64,000 nucleotides of DNA from Lumbricus rubellus (Eukaryota > Annelida > Clitellata > Crassiclitellata > Lumbricidae), in assembly GCA_945859605.1 (NCBI GenBank), contig OX243824.1:27535640-27599639 (forward strand). The letters are read 5' to 3'. Shown piece by piece: positions 44,966 to 56,083 of this stretch. A model generated the notes under the pieces. It saw only the letters and a program-made list of their open reading frames with translations, did no database searches and was not told the origin of the DNA. The first letter of the stretch is position 1; each line of letters begins with the position of its first letter. The position numbers and the translations under genes were made by a program.

Positions 44966-46100
44966 GTGTACCCAAATACACCATCTGCAATGCGACTGAC
45001 TCAGCATGGTGAAGGACTTTTCGTTCCGGATCTACCGAAAGAATTTGTCACTGATTCAGATGATGATGAGGGAAGCGACTTCAGGTTCTTTGCAGCCTTC
45101 AACATCCATGATGATCCAATAGATCTGCCACTGTGCATCATCTGCGCCACACATTCTGACTCAAGGTGAACTGAACGATCTTGTTCGCGACCTGGACCTA
45201 TCCAGGGCCAAGGCGGAGTTACTTGGATCAAGACTTACAAGAATGGAATCTTCTACAGGATTTAAATGCCCGAGTAACATCGTTTCGCACTCATCATGGG
45301 CAGTTTGAGAAAAATTTCACCAAGAAAGATGACCTTGTCTTCTGCTCCGATGTAGGGCCTACATGTAAATTGTCTGATGAATGTACACGGAATCAAACAT
45401 TACCATCAAGAATGGCGACTACACATAGACTCCAGGAAATTGAGTCCCAAAGCAGTGTTGCAGCATAATGGAAACCAACATCCATTCCGTTCGGCCATGC
45501 TGTCCTATAGTGAAGGAACCTATGACAACCTAAACACTTGTTGAATGCTGTTCAATACAATTTCATGTAGTAGGTATGGGTGGCATCTCTGTTGTGACTT
45601 GAAGGTGTACTGGCTCTCTTGATGAGTCTGCAGCTTGGATATACATGTACTGAGCAATGCTGTTTTCTATGTGAATAGGACAGTCGAGCAACTTGCCAAG
45701 CAAGGACTTTGCACTAAGTCAGAAGAAACTGGCATGGGAGGAAATCTCTGATCGTCGGAGAGAAGTACATGTAGGCTATGTGCAACACCTAGCAATGGTT
45801 GAAACCCAGAAAAATCCTGTTATCGTCGCTAAACACCAAACTCAGTATGATGAAGAACGTCATATTATAATTCATGTACTGGACTAGATAAGCTTTCGGG
45901 TACTTGTATGTCAAATTCCTTGACGAAGCAAAAATTAAGGAGGGCATTATTGTTGGTCCTCAGATCGGTCAGCTATTCTGAGAGGAGATGTTCGACAACC
46001 TGCTACAGGGTGACGAGAAACAAGCTTCGGACGCATTTCATCTAGTGTTAACTAACTTCTTCTGTAATGGCAGGGCAGAAAACTACAAGGACTTGGTTTA
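44966..46100 (+). pseudogene. relic of a widespread transposon-associated animal ORF
   Basis: Plus-strand pieces in shifting frames read LTQGELNDLVRDLDLSRAKA, LLGSRLQEWNLLQ, FRTHHGQFEKNFTKKDDLVF, VLQHNGNQHPF, SYSEGTYDNL, and later KIKEGIIVGPQIGQLF, SDAFHLVL and FFCNGRAENYKDL. This matches the order of a large, uncharacterised protein family common in insects and echinoderms and usually regarded as transposon-derived. At least four frameshifts or stops interrupt it. Family recall is from memory of the conserved blocks; no superfamily is assigned. Confidence 0.6.
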
Positions 46101-46300
46101 GTAAATGTTGTCTATGACTCTATGTATTGCAACGTTGGCTACAATGTGTCCTGAAAGATCCACTTCTTCGTTCCCAATTGGATTATTCCCCATCAACTGC
46201 AGCATGGATATAGTGATGAGGACGGTGAACGTTTACAAGAAGATGTTGCAGTCATAGAAAACAGTATCAGTATATGTTGGCTGACTATACGCTTACTATG

Positions 46301-46438
46301 TGATAGCAGAATATAATTTCCAGCAAACCGATCAAACAAACAAAATGTCTACAACATGGCGAGAGGACGCTTAACAGTCACGTGACCAACATAGAGGGAT
46401 CATTCGATAACTAATAGCCTACTGTCGTTTTTCCAACA
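46301..46438 (-). repeat. 3' LTR of the Copia element
   Basis: 138 bp, TG...CA ends. One difference from 51423-51560 (C versus G near the ctactgtSgtttt site). Confidence 0.92.
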
Positions 46439-46467
46439 CCCCCACTCGACAGTACCCCCATCTAACA

Positions 46468-49400
46468 TTAGTTATCAATATCAAGGCACAAGCCAATCTT
46501 ATCTCTTAAGTTACACAGCTTGTCCCTTGTTAGAGGCTTGGTCATAATGTCTGCTAGCATTAGGTCACTAGGGCAATACTCCAAGTTATTTATTCCACGA
46601 AACTGCAAGTCTCGAAGATGATGATGTCGAACATCTATGTGCTTGGTTCTTGCATTGATTTTCTCGTTGCTTGCAATCTTGATGCATCCTTGGTTGTCCT
46701 CATACAGAGTCGTTGATTCAATGCACGGTATATGTAGATCAGATAACAACTGTCTCAACCAAACCAACTCTTGACTTGCCAAAGAAGCAGCAATATATTC
46801 TGCTTCTGTAGATGACAGAGCTACGGATATTTGCTTTTTCGATATCCATGAAATTACTCCTTCTCCAAGCTTAAACAGGTATCCACTGGTTGACTTGCGA
46901 TCCGATCTGTCGCCTGCCCAGTCTGCATCAACATACCCAATCAGTTTCAGATCTCCAACTGCTTCAAGCTTTAACTTCCAGTTAATTGTTTCCTTGAGAT
47001 ATCTGATAACTCTCTTTACTGCAGTCCAGTCACACTGACGTGGTGAATTGACTTTCCGACATAAAATGGAAACTGCGGCTGCAATATCTGGTCTTGTTGT
47101 AGTAGCTATGTACAACAATGCCCCCACTGCTTGTCGATATTGTTCATTTGAGCTGAGCAAATTTTCTTCCCCTGTTATATTTAAATAGTCCACATGCATT
47201 GGTGTTGCACATCCATTTGCATTCGTTAAACCAAATTCAGAAATAACTTCCTGAATTTTATTGATTTCAGAAATCAAGTAATTGCCTTGTTTGTCCTTTT
47301 CAATTTGAATTCCCAGGTATAAACTGACTTCACCCAAATCCTTGATTTCAAATTGCTGACTTAACATGTTTGCTGTTTTCTTGATCATCTCTGCATTTCC
47401 ACAGATCAGCAGATCATCAACATATAACAATATGTAAACAATCACGTTGTTGCACTTCTTTGTATACAGACACAGATCAGCTTCACTCTGCTGGAATCCA
47501 TCTGATTTCAAAATAGAGTCTATTTTCTGATTCCAACTTCTGGCTGATTGTTTAAGTCCATAAATGGCTTTCTTTATTTTGCAAACTTTTTGCTCTTGAC
47601 CAATTTCTGTAAAACCTTCTGGTTGATTCATGTAGAGTTCTTCTTTGATTTCTCCATTCAGAAAAGCTGTTTTGACATCAAAATGATTCACTTTCAAATT
47701 CTTTGATGCAGCAACTGTCAACAATGTTCTTAAAGTTGTATGTCTGGCTACTGGTGCGAACGTATCTTCATAGTCCTCACCAAATTTCTGAGAGAAACCT
47801 TTAGCTACAAGACGTGCTTTATGTCTTACATTTCCTTCGGCATCGTGTTTCAACTTAAACACCCATTTGCAGTCTATTGCCTTCTTTTCTGCTGGTAGAT
47901 CACACAATATCCAAGTTTCATTCTCCTTGTGTGAATTCATCTCTTCTTGTGCTGCTCTCATCCAGTTTTTCTGTTCATCTTTTGTTAATATTTTCATCTC
48001 ATTCCATGATGAAGGTTCCTTTCTGATTTCATTTTGAACCATTAATGATAGTCTTTCTGCTGGTATGCCTTTGTTACTTCTGGTAGATCTTCTGGGTTGA
48101 CTGATATTTTCATCTGTTATTTCAGTGTCAGCTGTTTCAGTTTTGTCATCTTCATTGACTTGATTAGGCATCTGTGTTTTGACTTCATTTTCATTTTTAA
48201 CTGGCTCTGATTTTAATTCTGTGTTCTCTGGATTTATCATTACTTCTGTAATTGTCATTCCATCTGATTCGTGTTCATTAAATGTTACACTGCGACTGAT
48301 TATGATTCTGTTTGAATCTTTCAACAGCAACCTGTATCCTTTTGATTGTTCACTGTATCCTACTAGGATTGCTTCGATTGCTCGATCATCGAATTTAGTT
48401 CTTTTCTCTTTTGGAATGTATGCAAATGCCTTGCATCCAAATATTCTGATATGTGAAAGATCTGGCTTTTCTCCATTCCACAGTTCAAAAGGTGTTTTAT
48501 CTGTAGCCTTCGTTGGCAGTCTGTTTTGCAAGTACACTGCTGTCATAACTGCTTCTCCCCAGTACTTCAGCGGTAGTGCTGCATCAAGTAGCATACATTT
48601 TGCCATTTCGATTATTGATCGATTCTTTCTTTCAGCTACTCCATTCTGCGATGGTGAGTATGGTACACTCGTTTGAAGTTGAATTCCTTCTTGCTTCAGA
48701 TAGTTTCTCAGCTTATTTCCAGTATATTCACCACCATTGTCCGATCTTAGGATTTTCGGTTTTCTTTGAAACTTATTACTGACTTCTGCAATGAATTCTT
48801 GAAATTTCCCGAATACTTCATCCTTCCTTTGAATAAGATAGCATTTTGTATATCGTGAAAAATCATCGATAAATGTCACAAGATATTTGCTTCCTCCTGA
48901 TGACATTGTTTTCATTGGACCACAAACATCACTGTGGAACAAGTCCAACGGATGTTTTGTGCGATGTGTACTGGCTTCAGGATATGTTTTCTGTGTGGAT
49001 TTTCCTTTAATGCAATGTTCACATTTCACCTTTACATTACATTCTCTGATTTGAATTCCTGTGGCAATTCCTTGCTTTTTAATATCTTTAACAGCGTTTG
49101 GATCTCTATGCCCTAAACGTCTGTGCCACACATGAATACAATTTTCATGTTTAGTTTCGAACTTGGCCATGTTTGCAACTTCAGGAATATTCTTACATGA
49201 CAACTTGTATAAATTGTTTTCAGATTTCCCGACAGCCAACAACTTTCCATTGTATTTTATCGAACACTGGTTACCCGAAAATTGAATTTCCTTTCCTTTG
49301 CTTGCCAGTTGCTTTACTGATAACAAACTTCCTGTTAATCCTTGTGAATATAAAACATTTGTGACTTTAATTCTATTCACTGTACCATTGTCTAAAATGC

Positions 49401-49470
49401 ATTCCAGAAAACCATTTCCAATTCCATCTGCAATTAGACATGTTCCATTAGCAATGTAAATTTTGTCAGA
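46468..49470 (-). CDS. pol: Copia pol: GAG-pre-integrase, integrase, RT, RNase H
   Basis: Open from just after TAG 49473-49471 to the stop at 46468. GAG-pre-integrase HVWHRRLGH with a CEHCIKGK zinc motif comes first. The integrase core follows with Asp in HSDVCGP, Asp in RSDNGGEY and Glu in NGVAERKNR. Next are the RT (ARLVAKGFSQ, HFDVKTAFLNG, IYGLKQSARSW, catalytic YVDDLLICG) and RNase H (YVDADWAGD, ALSSTEAEYIA, DIMTKPL end). It would carry out integration and reverse transcription. No ATG lies at the frame start because it belongs to a longer gag-pol frame interrupted by the TAG. Confidence 0.92.
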   Translation of the reverse strand, partial: SDKIYIANGTCLIADGIGNGFLECILDNGTVNRIKVTNVLYSQGLTGSLLSVKQLASKGKEIQFSGNQCSIKYNGKLLAVGKSENNLYKLSCKNIPEVANMAKFETKHENCIHVWHRRLGHRDPNAVKDIKKQGIATGIQIRECNVKVKCEHCIKGKSTQKTYPEASTHRTKHPLDLFHSDVCGPMKTMSSGGSKYLVTFIDDFSRYTKCYLIQRKDEVFGKFQEFIAEVSNKFQRKPKILRSDNGGEYTGNKLRNYLKQEGIQLQTSVPYSPSQNGVAERKNRSIIEMAKCMLLDAALPLKYWGEAVMTAVYLQNRLPTKATDKTPFELWNGEKPDLSHIRIFGCKAFAYIPKEKRTKFDDRAIEAILVGYSEQSKGYRLLLKDSNRIIISRSVTFNEHESDGMTITEVMINPENTELKSEPVKNENEVKTQMPNQVNEDDKTETADTEITDENISQPRRSTRSNKGIPAERLSLMVQNEIRKEPSSWNEMKILTKDEQKNWMRAAQEEMNSHKENETWILCDLPAEKKAIDCKWVFKLKHDAEGNVRHKARLVAKGFSQKFGEDYEDTFAPVARHTTLRTLLTVAASKNLKVNHFDVKTAFLNGEIKEELYMNQPEGFTEIGQEQKVCKIKKAIYGLKQSARSWNQKIDSILKSDGFQQSEADLCLYTKKCNNVIVYILLYVDDLLICGNAEMIKKTANMLSQQFEIKDLGEVSLYLGIQIEKDKQGNYLISEINKIQEVISEFGLTNANGCATPMHVDYLNITGEENLLSSNEQYRQAVGALLYIATTTRPDIAAAVSILCRKVNSPRQCDWTAVKRVIRYLKETINWKLKLEAVGDLKLIGYVDADWAGDRSDRKSTSGYLFKLGEGVISWISKKQISVALSSTEAEYIAASLASQELVWLRQLLSDLHIPCIESTTLYEDNQGCIKIASNEKINARTKHIDVRHHHLRDLQFRGINNLEYCPSDLMLADIMTKPLTRDKLCNLRDKIGLCLDIDN

Positions 49471-49647
49471 CTACGTTTGGTCCAGTTCTGTAAAGAAATT
49501 CAGATTGTTTGTCATATGGGTTGTGGCTCCGGAGTCTATAAACCAGTCACTTGTTCTCTGACCAATGCCAATTGTAAAACTGCTGTGATTAGTGTCATCG
49601 TTGCCTAGATCACTCAATCTTTCTGTTGCGACATTTTTCGCTTTGTG
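49471..49647 (-). pseudogene. Copia protease segment between two stops
   Basis: The frame between TAA 49650-49648 and TAG 49473-49471 encodes the aspartic protease core WFIDSGATTHMTNN. It is in register with both gag and pol, so the original was a single gag-pol frame and both stops look like point mutations; a programmed stop at the first cannot be excluded. Confidence 0.8.
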
Positions 49648-50208
49648 TTATAACTTTGGCTGTTTATTTTCTTGCTTTATTCTTGCCTTCCATACTCTAC
49701 AATCCACTTTTAAATGACCTGCCTTTTTGCACACAAAACAAGTTCTTGTTTCTCTGTCTTTATGCTGTTTATCATGACGATAGTTAGTGCGATTGCTGGG
49801 TCTCGAATTGCTTGAGTACATTGCTGATTCATCTTTTGCTTCTGTTGAATCATTTTCTGAATCTTTCCTGCGCTTGTATGCATCAACAAGCTTGTTTTTA
49901 ACATATTCTAGAGTAAGTTCATCTTCCTCTCTGGCTTCTAATGCTGTTATCAATGTTTCGTACTCATCTGGTAGACCACAGAGCAATAGAGTCGCCACCT
50001 GTTGATCAGTTACTTCTTCACCAACACCACGCAATTGCTCAACGAGTTGCAAGGCTGCACTTATGTATTCCTGCATGTTCTGATTATTCTGTAGCTTTAT
50101 CTTGTATAGCTTTTTACGCAGATACATTTTACTGCTTAGATTCGATCTTTCATGCACCTTTTGTAGCTCCCGCCACATTTCTCTTGCACTGTTACAATTG
50201 CAAATGTG
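49648..50208 (-). pseudogene. gag: Copia gag, C-terminal part
   Basis: Contains the UBN2-type Copia gag (MWRELQKVHERSNLSSKMYL, LRGVGEEVTDQQVATLLLCG, LPDEYETLITALE) and a CX2CX4HX4C knuckle CFVCKKAGHLKVDC. The N-terminal part lies beyond the inserted element. Ends at TAA 49650-49648. Confidence 0.88.
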
Positions 50209-51015
50209 GGTAAACGTGTATTTTAGTATGGTAAATTATTTTACGCTTATAATGACTCAAAAAGTGCCGTAAATTATTCCAAACAGCTCAAATTTGACCA
50301 ACTCATCGAACCGCATGCTTAAAATTTGTTAGGAACAAGAATATTGACATAAAATGAGCTTTTAAAATGTCACATTTCCCATGCGAAATCGCCGCTCGAA
50401 TCGCCAGTGAACCACAACATATGACTGGAAGTTGGGGTACGCGCCCAAACCTTCAACGTGTACGTCAAAACTTCGGTCCTAAGTTGAAAATGATAAATGG
50501 AAGCTGGATGACGGTGTTTCTAGATATGAAATGGAAGCCGGATTAATGAAAAAACCGTTCAGTAATGGAAGCTGGATGAGGGTTTTTAATATCTGAAATA
50601 GAAGCTGGATTGACGAAAATCACGGGCGAGAAATGGAAGCTGGGTTAATAAAAATATTCTAGCTTAAATTGGAGCTGGATTGATGAAAAATAATCATTAT
50701 TGAAGCAGAAGTTGGATTTAAAACAATTGAAAAAATTGGACTTTTACTTACTTACTTATTTATTTTTGGGTGCTGCCTTATTGCACACTTGCCGCACGCA
50801 ACTTCCGGAAAGGGTCAGAATTGAATAACAACTTCGATCGGCGGTTTGTTATGACAAAATATTACAATTTTTCAATCGATTTACTTCTTTTTAACAAATT
50901 CTAAGTATAAAAATACATAAGTTAGGCAATAGCATGTTGGCAGAAATATTTTAAGACTGTTTTTGTGCAATTATAAGCGTTAAAATAATTTACCATACTA
51001 AAATACACGTTTACC
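50209..51015. mobile_element. 807-bp TIR element inserted in Copia gag
   Basis: Termini begin GGTAAACGTGTATTTTAG and are inverted over about 45 bp, with one extra base in one arm. A perfect 8-bp duplication CAAATGTG (50201-50208, 51016-51023) flanks it. The interior (about 50498-50715) is the ggaagctggat array also found in 5938-6546. Removing the insert plus one target copy restores a continuous gag frame. No transposase; the superfamily is undetermined. Confidence 0.88.
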
Positions 51016-51023
51016 CAAATGTG

Positions 51024-51239
51024 TATTAACTGATTATCTTCAACTGATAATGATATTGTGCATTGCGCCTTCTCGTTCTTTCTTTGCCAACCGTCTGGAA
51101 CTGGGTCAGGTGTGTCGTCATTCACAACTGTCCATAAATCGTCTTTAATAAGCAACATCTTTACCTTGAATTTCCAGACTTGATAATTGCTGTTGTTTAA
51201 CTTCGTTATCGAGAACTTTGTTTCGTTTGATTCCGCCAT
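51024..51239 (-). pseudogene. gag: Copia gag, N-terminal part
   Basis: The ATG at 51239 begins MAESNETKFSITKLNNSNYQ and continues WKFKVKMLLIKDDLW, the typical N-terminus of Copia gag. The frame is interrupted at 51015 by the inserted element. An upstream GTG would add ten residues but is less likely. Confidence 0.82.
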
Positions 51240-51422
51240 TTTGTGCTTCTTCTTGACAAGCTGACTCACACGACTTGTTAGCGATTTTTACCAACGCTCG
51301 AACATAGGTTTACTATCGAAACGTTCCGATTTCTTTAAACCTACAAAGTCGCATATTCCGAGTCACTGTCTTATTTCTAAACCTTTAGGCATTACTTGAT
51401 AACTGCGCCTGGACCCATAACC

Positions 51423-51560
51423 TGATAGCAGAATATAATTTCCAGCAAACCGATCAAACAAACAAAATGTCTACAACATGGCGAGAGGACGCTTAACAGT
51501 CACGTGACCAACATAGAGGGATCATTCGATAACTAATAGCCTACTGTGGTTTTTCCAACA
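51423..51560 (-). repeat. 5' LTR of the Copia element
   Basis: 138 bp, paired with 46301-46438. The primer-binding site lies just inside at about 51408-51422. Confidence 0.92.
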
Positions 51561-51564
51561 CTAT

Positions 51565-51790
51565 GTTGGGCGCTGTGGTGTAGGGGTATATTCAGTGCCT
51601 TGGAGTAGCAAGGTTTTGGGTTTCAATCCACCTCAAGTCACCGCATAGGGAGTTAGGGACCCTGAACAAATCCTTCACTCGTAGTTGCTCGTGTGCTTCA
51701 TGAAACTCCGATTCAGTGTCCGCGCAGATCGGGAGGGCCTCAGAGTAGGTTCCTGAAGGGGCAGTGTAACAAGTGCTCATACATACATAG
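51565..51790 (+). mobile_element. tRNA-derived SINE, second family, copy 2
   Basis: The head has gctgtggtgtaggggtat and gggtttcaatcc (decayed B box). The body (gaaactccgattcagtgtcc, ctcagagtag) matches 32701-32925, and the tail is catacatacatagg. The Copia element is inserted at its 5' edge. Confidence 0.7.
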
Positions 51791-52024
51791 GCCTACTTGG
51801 ACGTTCGCCAGAGATAATCCTGAGCAGTTGTACAAGAGACAGTGGAAAGTAGAAGCAAAGTTTACTGGTACAAATGTCATATGTACGCATTGTTCTATTA
51901 ATTAATAGAAACTCTTGAAGATTTCAGAGAAACTGGAGCCAATTATGAAATTTCATTGTCATACTCGTGTTCAGCACCCTGAAATCTGTAAGAAATTGCA
52001 AATTTCATGTAAAAGGCAAAACGT

Positions 52025-52369
52025 TTATGAAAATTTGTTGTCCAGTGAATTATCGAATTGACCTTTAATTTTATGCACATTTTCGGCTCTGTAGCGCAGA
52101 ACTCCATCCGGCTGGAATTTGAGCAAATAACGATGACGTAGATGAATCATTGACCACAGCCAAGAAATGTAAGAAGCCGTTTCGTTGTTGAAAAGGACTT
52201 CCTCCAACTTTCTTGTAGTAAAATGGGCATGCTTTTTTGTAAACTTCCATCCCCTCTTCAATTTGAATGAATTTAACAAGGGTTTGCGCACGGCTTTCCT
52301 GCTCGCGGGCAAACCGCATTTATCCTTCAGACAAAGACAGATTACGCGAGTGCTAATAGCGGAGGACAT
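52025..52369 (-). CDS. ORF of the first array unit, unknown protein
   Basis: 114 residues from ATG 52369: MSSAISTRVICLCLKDKCGL, then KPLLNSFKLKRGWKFTKKHA, a segment with NNETASYISWLWSMIHLRHR and a stop. The composition looks coding (balanced, Trp-containing), and the first 80 residues are conserved in all later units. In those units the sequence diverges after the NET motif and ends early. A TATAAATAG box lies about 130 bp upstream. I do not recognise the family. It may be the least-decayed gene copy from which the array grew, or a captured exon. Confidence 0.4.
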   Translation of the reverse strand: MSSAISTRVICLCLKDKCGLPASRKAVRKPLLNSFKLKRGWKFTKKHAHFTTRKLEEVLFNNETASYISWLWSMIHLRHRYLLKFQPDGVLRYRAENVHKIKGQFDNSLDNKFS

Positions 52370-52493
52370 CTCTGGCAAGTTAGCATTGAACTTCGCAGTG
52401 TGATGTTCTAAGTATCCTCGGTTGTCTATGCAAGACTTTTTGTCGATTAGTTGCTGCCTACTCCCACGTCATGCCTAATATTCTGAAAGCCAG

Positions 52494-52502
52494 CTATTTA
52501 TA
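52494..52502 (-). promoter_or_regulatory. TATAAATAG box, array unit 1
   Basis: Perfect TATA consensus on the minus strand, upstream of the ORF ending at 52025. Conserved in every array unit. Confidence 0.5.
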
Positions 52503-53173
52503 GCCTACGTCCTTGCAGATGCACTCTGATCCGACACCACTTGATTGAAGCAGACACCACCACAAGCCTACCCAACCAACATTACGTTATAAATCGAAAA
52601 TCCATATCTATAGGCCTAAATAATATAACAATACTATAGACTTAGGAGAACTACTGAATTTAGGGAATAACGCACGTACGAATGATCTGATGACCATACC
52701 GAACAAAATTGTACCACGGATAAAAAGTCCTGTAGTCAGTTGAGAATGCTGGCCTTGAGAAATTGATGGTGTCGGAGCAATGAAATCCGCCTTACATTGG
52801 GATGGTAAACGTGAACAATTTAGACCGTTGTTTTGATGAGAACAGTGAAAAGGCTAATGATTAAATGGCCCAACTATGGATGAATAGTAGTGGTAGAAGA
52901 GTTGGAAAAGAAATAATTATGGTACTTAAAAAATCTTGCACTTGGAAGTATCCATAACTATTCTGAAACTGGGGTCTTGCAAATGACATAAATGTAAATG
53001 TGCCTTCACCACGGCCAGTATTGTCACGATTAAAGGTCTCAGCCCCGAGTCCTTCCTAGGACTAAAAGATAAGTCTTTGTTGCTCAATCCATTGATCATT
53101 TCCCCAAAAAATTTACAAAACAATGACATTTTTAGCGATAGACCAAGGAAACAAATGTTCAGCTTCACATGGA

Positions 53174-53491
53174 TCAAAGTCTCATCACCGGTCTTTCTCT
53201 ACAAATTTCGCACTCACTAGTAGCAATGTTCCGAAGTTTATTCCGTTGCCCGGAAGAATGGTGAACAGAATGCATGATAGTTGTCTCGTTGCTGTTCAAG
53301 AGGATTTCCTCAAATAGTTTGAAATTAAGATGCTTCATTGTTAATTTGTTTCGCGTCTTTATTTTATATGAAGTCAACAAGGGTTTGCGCACGGTTTTCC
53401 TGCTTGCTGGCAAACCGAATTTATCCTTCAGACGAAGACAGATTATGCGAGTGCTAATAGCGGAGGACATCTCTGGCAAGTTAGCATTCAA
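53174..53491 (-). pseudogene. array-unit ORF, copy 2
   Basis: Frame beginning NANLPEMSSAISTRIICLRL, homologous to 52025-52369 through the NET motif, then diverging and ending differently. The associated TATA box is at 53595-53603. It shows the conserved N-terminal block with an altered C-terminus. Confidence 0.35.
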
Positions 53492-55291
53492 CTTCGCAGT
53501 GTGATGTTCTAAGTATCCTCGATAGTCTATGCAAGACTTTTTGTCGATTAGTTGCTGCCTATTCCCACGTCATGCCTAATATTCTGAAAGCCAGCTATTT
53601 ATAGCCTACATGCTTGCAGATGCACTCTGATCCGACATGTTTGCAACTTTTTGAATAGCCTCTTTATGAGGAACTTTGTCTAAAGTCTTGATAGGTAAAT
53701 TACTTCGTCAAAGGCCTTTGTGGGTAAATTAAATTTCCAAGATTTGCCTCGTCTATTCCCAGACTTCTTCAACGATTCTAAAAGATATTTTGAACACGAC
53801 ACACCCTAAACCCATACCTAATTTTGTACTCAATCAAGTGCCTTTCATAATTAACATTATCCATCTAGCAATACACTCCATGACCTAACAAAAGCATCGC
53901 TTAAATGCACCGAACAAAGCTTAGTCGATTCTCTTCAATTTCCCATTTTCAAACAATGAGATTAGCTGGGTATCTCTCCATCCTCTTGGCGAATTTCCAG
54001 ACTGCACTGTGTCAATGAAACTCTATGGTAATGCAGCCATTAATGCACCGAGAGTCTAAAATACAAGCAGGTGAAAAAAATACACTTCTGTAATAACGCA
54101 AAAAGAGATTCAATCAAATGCTTTAAGCAGAGGCCTTGTGGTTGCACCTACAAATCTCTGTCCTAGGGCAAAAACGTAGCCCGGCTTCAAATAATTCGTG
54201 TGCATGCAGCTACATGTACGTCTATAATATGATACACGTCCCACCATTAATCAAACTTGACCGACCCGTGACAATATCCGATAGGAGTGCACTGAACTTA
54301 TTCAGAGAAAGCGCACATTGTTGGTATCCACTATTCATCCAGTTCATTGTCACAATTACGATTGTGGCTGATGTACAATCTAAACAGTTCTGCATTTACC
54401 GTTGCACGATAAGCCGAGTGATGTATTAGGTCCGATAAGTGCCTCACAACCAAGATTTTCTAAAGAGCTACGTCTAGCAGCCGAGATTGTTGAGACTGAG
54501 CAATGAAATCCGTCTTCCAATGGGATGGTAAACGTGAATAATACAGACCGGTGTTTTGATGAGAACAGTGAGTAGTCTAATGATTAAATGGCCCAACTAT
54601 AATACATGAATGCCAGTCGTATAAGGGTTGGAAAAGACATAATTATGGTACTTCAAAAATCTTGCACCTGGAAGTATCCATAAATATTCTGCAAATGGGG
54701 TCTTGCAAATGGCATAAATGTAAATGTGCTTTCACCAAGGTCAGTATAGTCACGATTAAAGGTCTCAGCCCCGAGTCCTTCCTAGGACTAAAAGATAAGT
54801 CTTTGTTGCTCAATCCATTGATCATATCCTCAAAATATTTTCAGCACACTGACATTTTTAGTGATAGACAAAGGAAACAAATGTTCAGCTTCACATGGAT
54901 CAAAGTCTCATCACCGGTCTTTCTCTACAATTTCGCACTCACTTGAACAGCGTCTCGTCCTTCGCATGAGCAACCCCTAAACACAAGTTTGGATACTGTG
55001 TTTCACAGTTGTAGCAATGTTCCGAAGTTTAATCCTTTGCCCGGAAGAATGGTGAACAGATGTTGATAATGGATGATAGTTGTCTTCTTGTTGTTCAAGA
55101 GGACTTCCTCAAATAGTTTGAAGTTAAGATGCTTCATTGTTAATTTGTTTCGCGTCTTTTTTTTATATGATGTCAACAAGGGTTTGCGCACTGCTTTCCT
55201 TCTTACTGCATGGCAAACCGAATTTATCTTTCAGACGAAGACAGAATTTGCGAGTGCGAATAGCGGAGGACATCTCTGGAAAGATAGCATT

Positions 55292-55779
55292 CAACTTCGC
55301 AGTGTGATGTTCTAAGTATCCTCGCTTGTTTATGCAAGACTTTTTGTCGATTAGTTGCTGCCTATTTCCACGTTATGCCTAATATTCTGAAAGCCAGCTA
55401 TTTATAGCCTACACGCTTGCAGATGCACTCTGATCCGACATGTTTGCAACATTTTGAATAGCCTCTTTATGAGGAACTTTGTCTAAGGTCTTGTTAGGTA
55501 AATTACTTCGTCAAGGGCCATTGTGGGTAAATTAAATTTCCAAGATTTTCCTCGTCTATTCCCAGACTTATTCAACGATTCTGAAAGTTTTTTTGAACAC
55601 GACACACCCTAAACCCATACCTAATTTTGTGCTAATTCAAGTGCCTTGCCATAATTAACATTATCCATCTAGCAATACACTCCATGACCTAACAAAAGCA
55701 TCGCTTAAATGCACCGAACAAAGCTTAGTCGAATCTCTTCTGTTTCCCATTTTCAAACAATGGGATTAGCTGGGTATCT
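55292..55779. repeat. 488-bp partial duplication inside the array
   Basis: The segment beginning caacttcgcagtgtgatg at 55292 is repeated from 55780, adding an extra TATA box (55886) and a second copy of the following 480 bp. Confidence 0.85.
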
Positions 55780-56083
55780 CAACTTCGCAGTGTGATGTTC
55801 TAAGTATCCTCGCTTGTTTATGCAAGACTTTTTGTCGATTAGTTGCTGCCTATTTCCACGTTATGCCTAATATTCTGAAAGCCAGCTATTTATAGCCTAC
55901 ATGCTTGCAGATGCACTCTGATCCGACATGTTTGCAACTTTTTGAATAGCCTATTTATGAGGAACTTTGTCTAAGGTCTTGTTAGGTAAATTACTTCGTC
56001 AAAGGCCTTTGAGGGTAGATTAAATTTCCAAGATTTTCCTCGTCTATTCCCGGACTTCTTCAACGATTCTAAAAGATATTTTG

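Larger units (their letters stand above)
46301..51560 (-). mobile_element. Ty1/Copia LTR retrotransposon
   Basis: Bounded by short 138-bp LTRs (46301-46438, 51423-51560) that differ at one position by eye. A 5-bp target duplication CTATG flanks them (46296-46300, 51561-51565). In coding orientation the 5' LTR is followed by GGTTATGGGTCCAGG, complementary to the anticodon region of initiator tRNA-Met as in Drosophila copia, and the 3' LTR is preceded by GAGTGGGGG. Order on the minus strand: gag, zinc knuckle, protease, GAG-pre-integrase, integrase, RT, RNase H. Defects: an 807-bp insertion in gag, TAA after the knuckle, TAG after protease. The long pol frame (970 codons) is intact. Confidence 0.92.

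Noticed and set aside
48179..48676. 165-codon plus-strand ORF
   Set aside because: Antisense shadow of the Copia pol frame.
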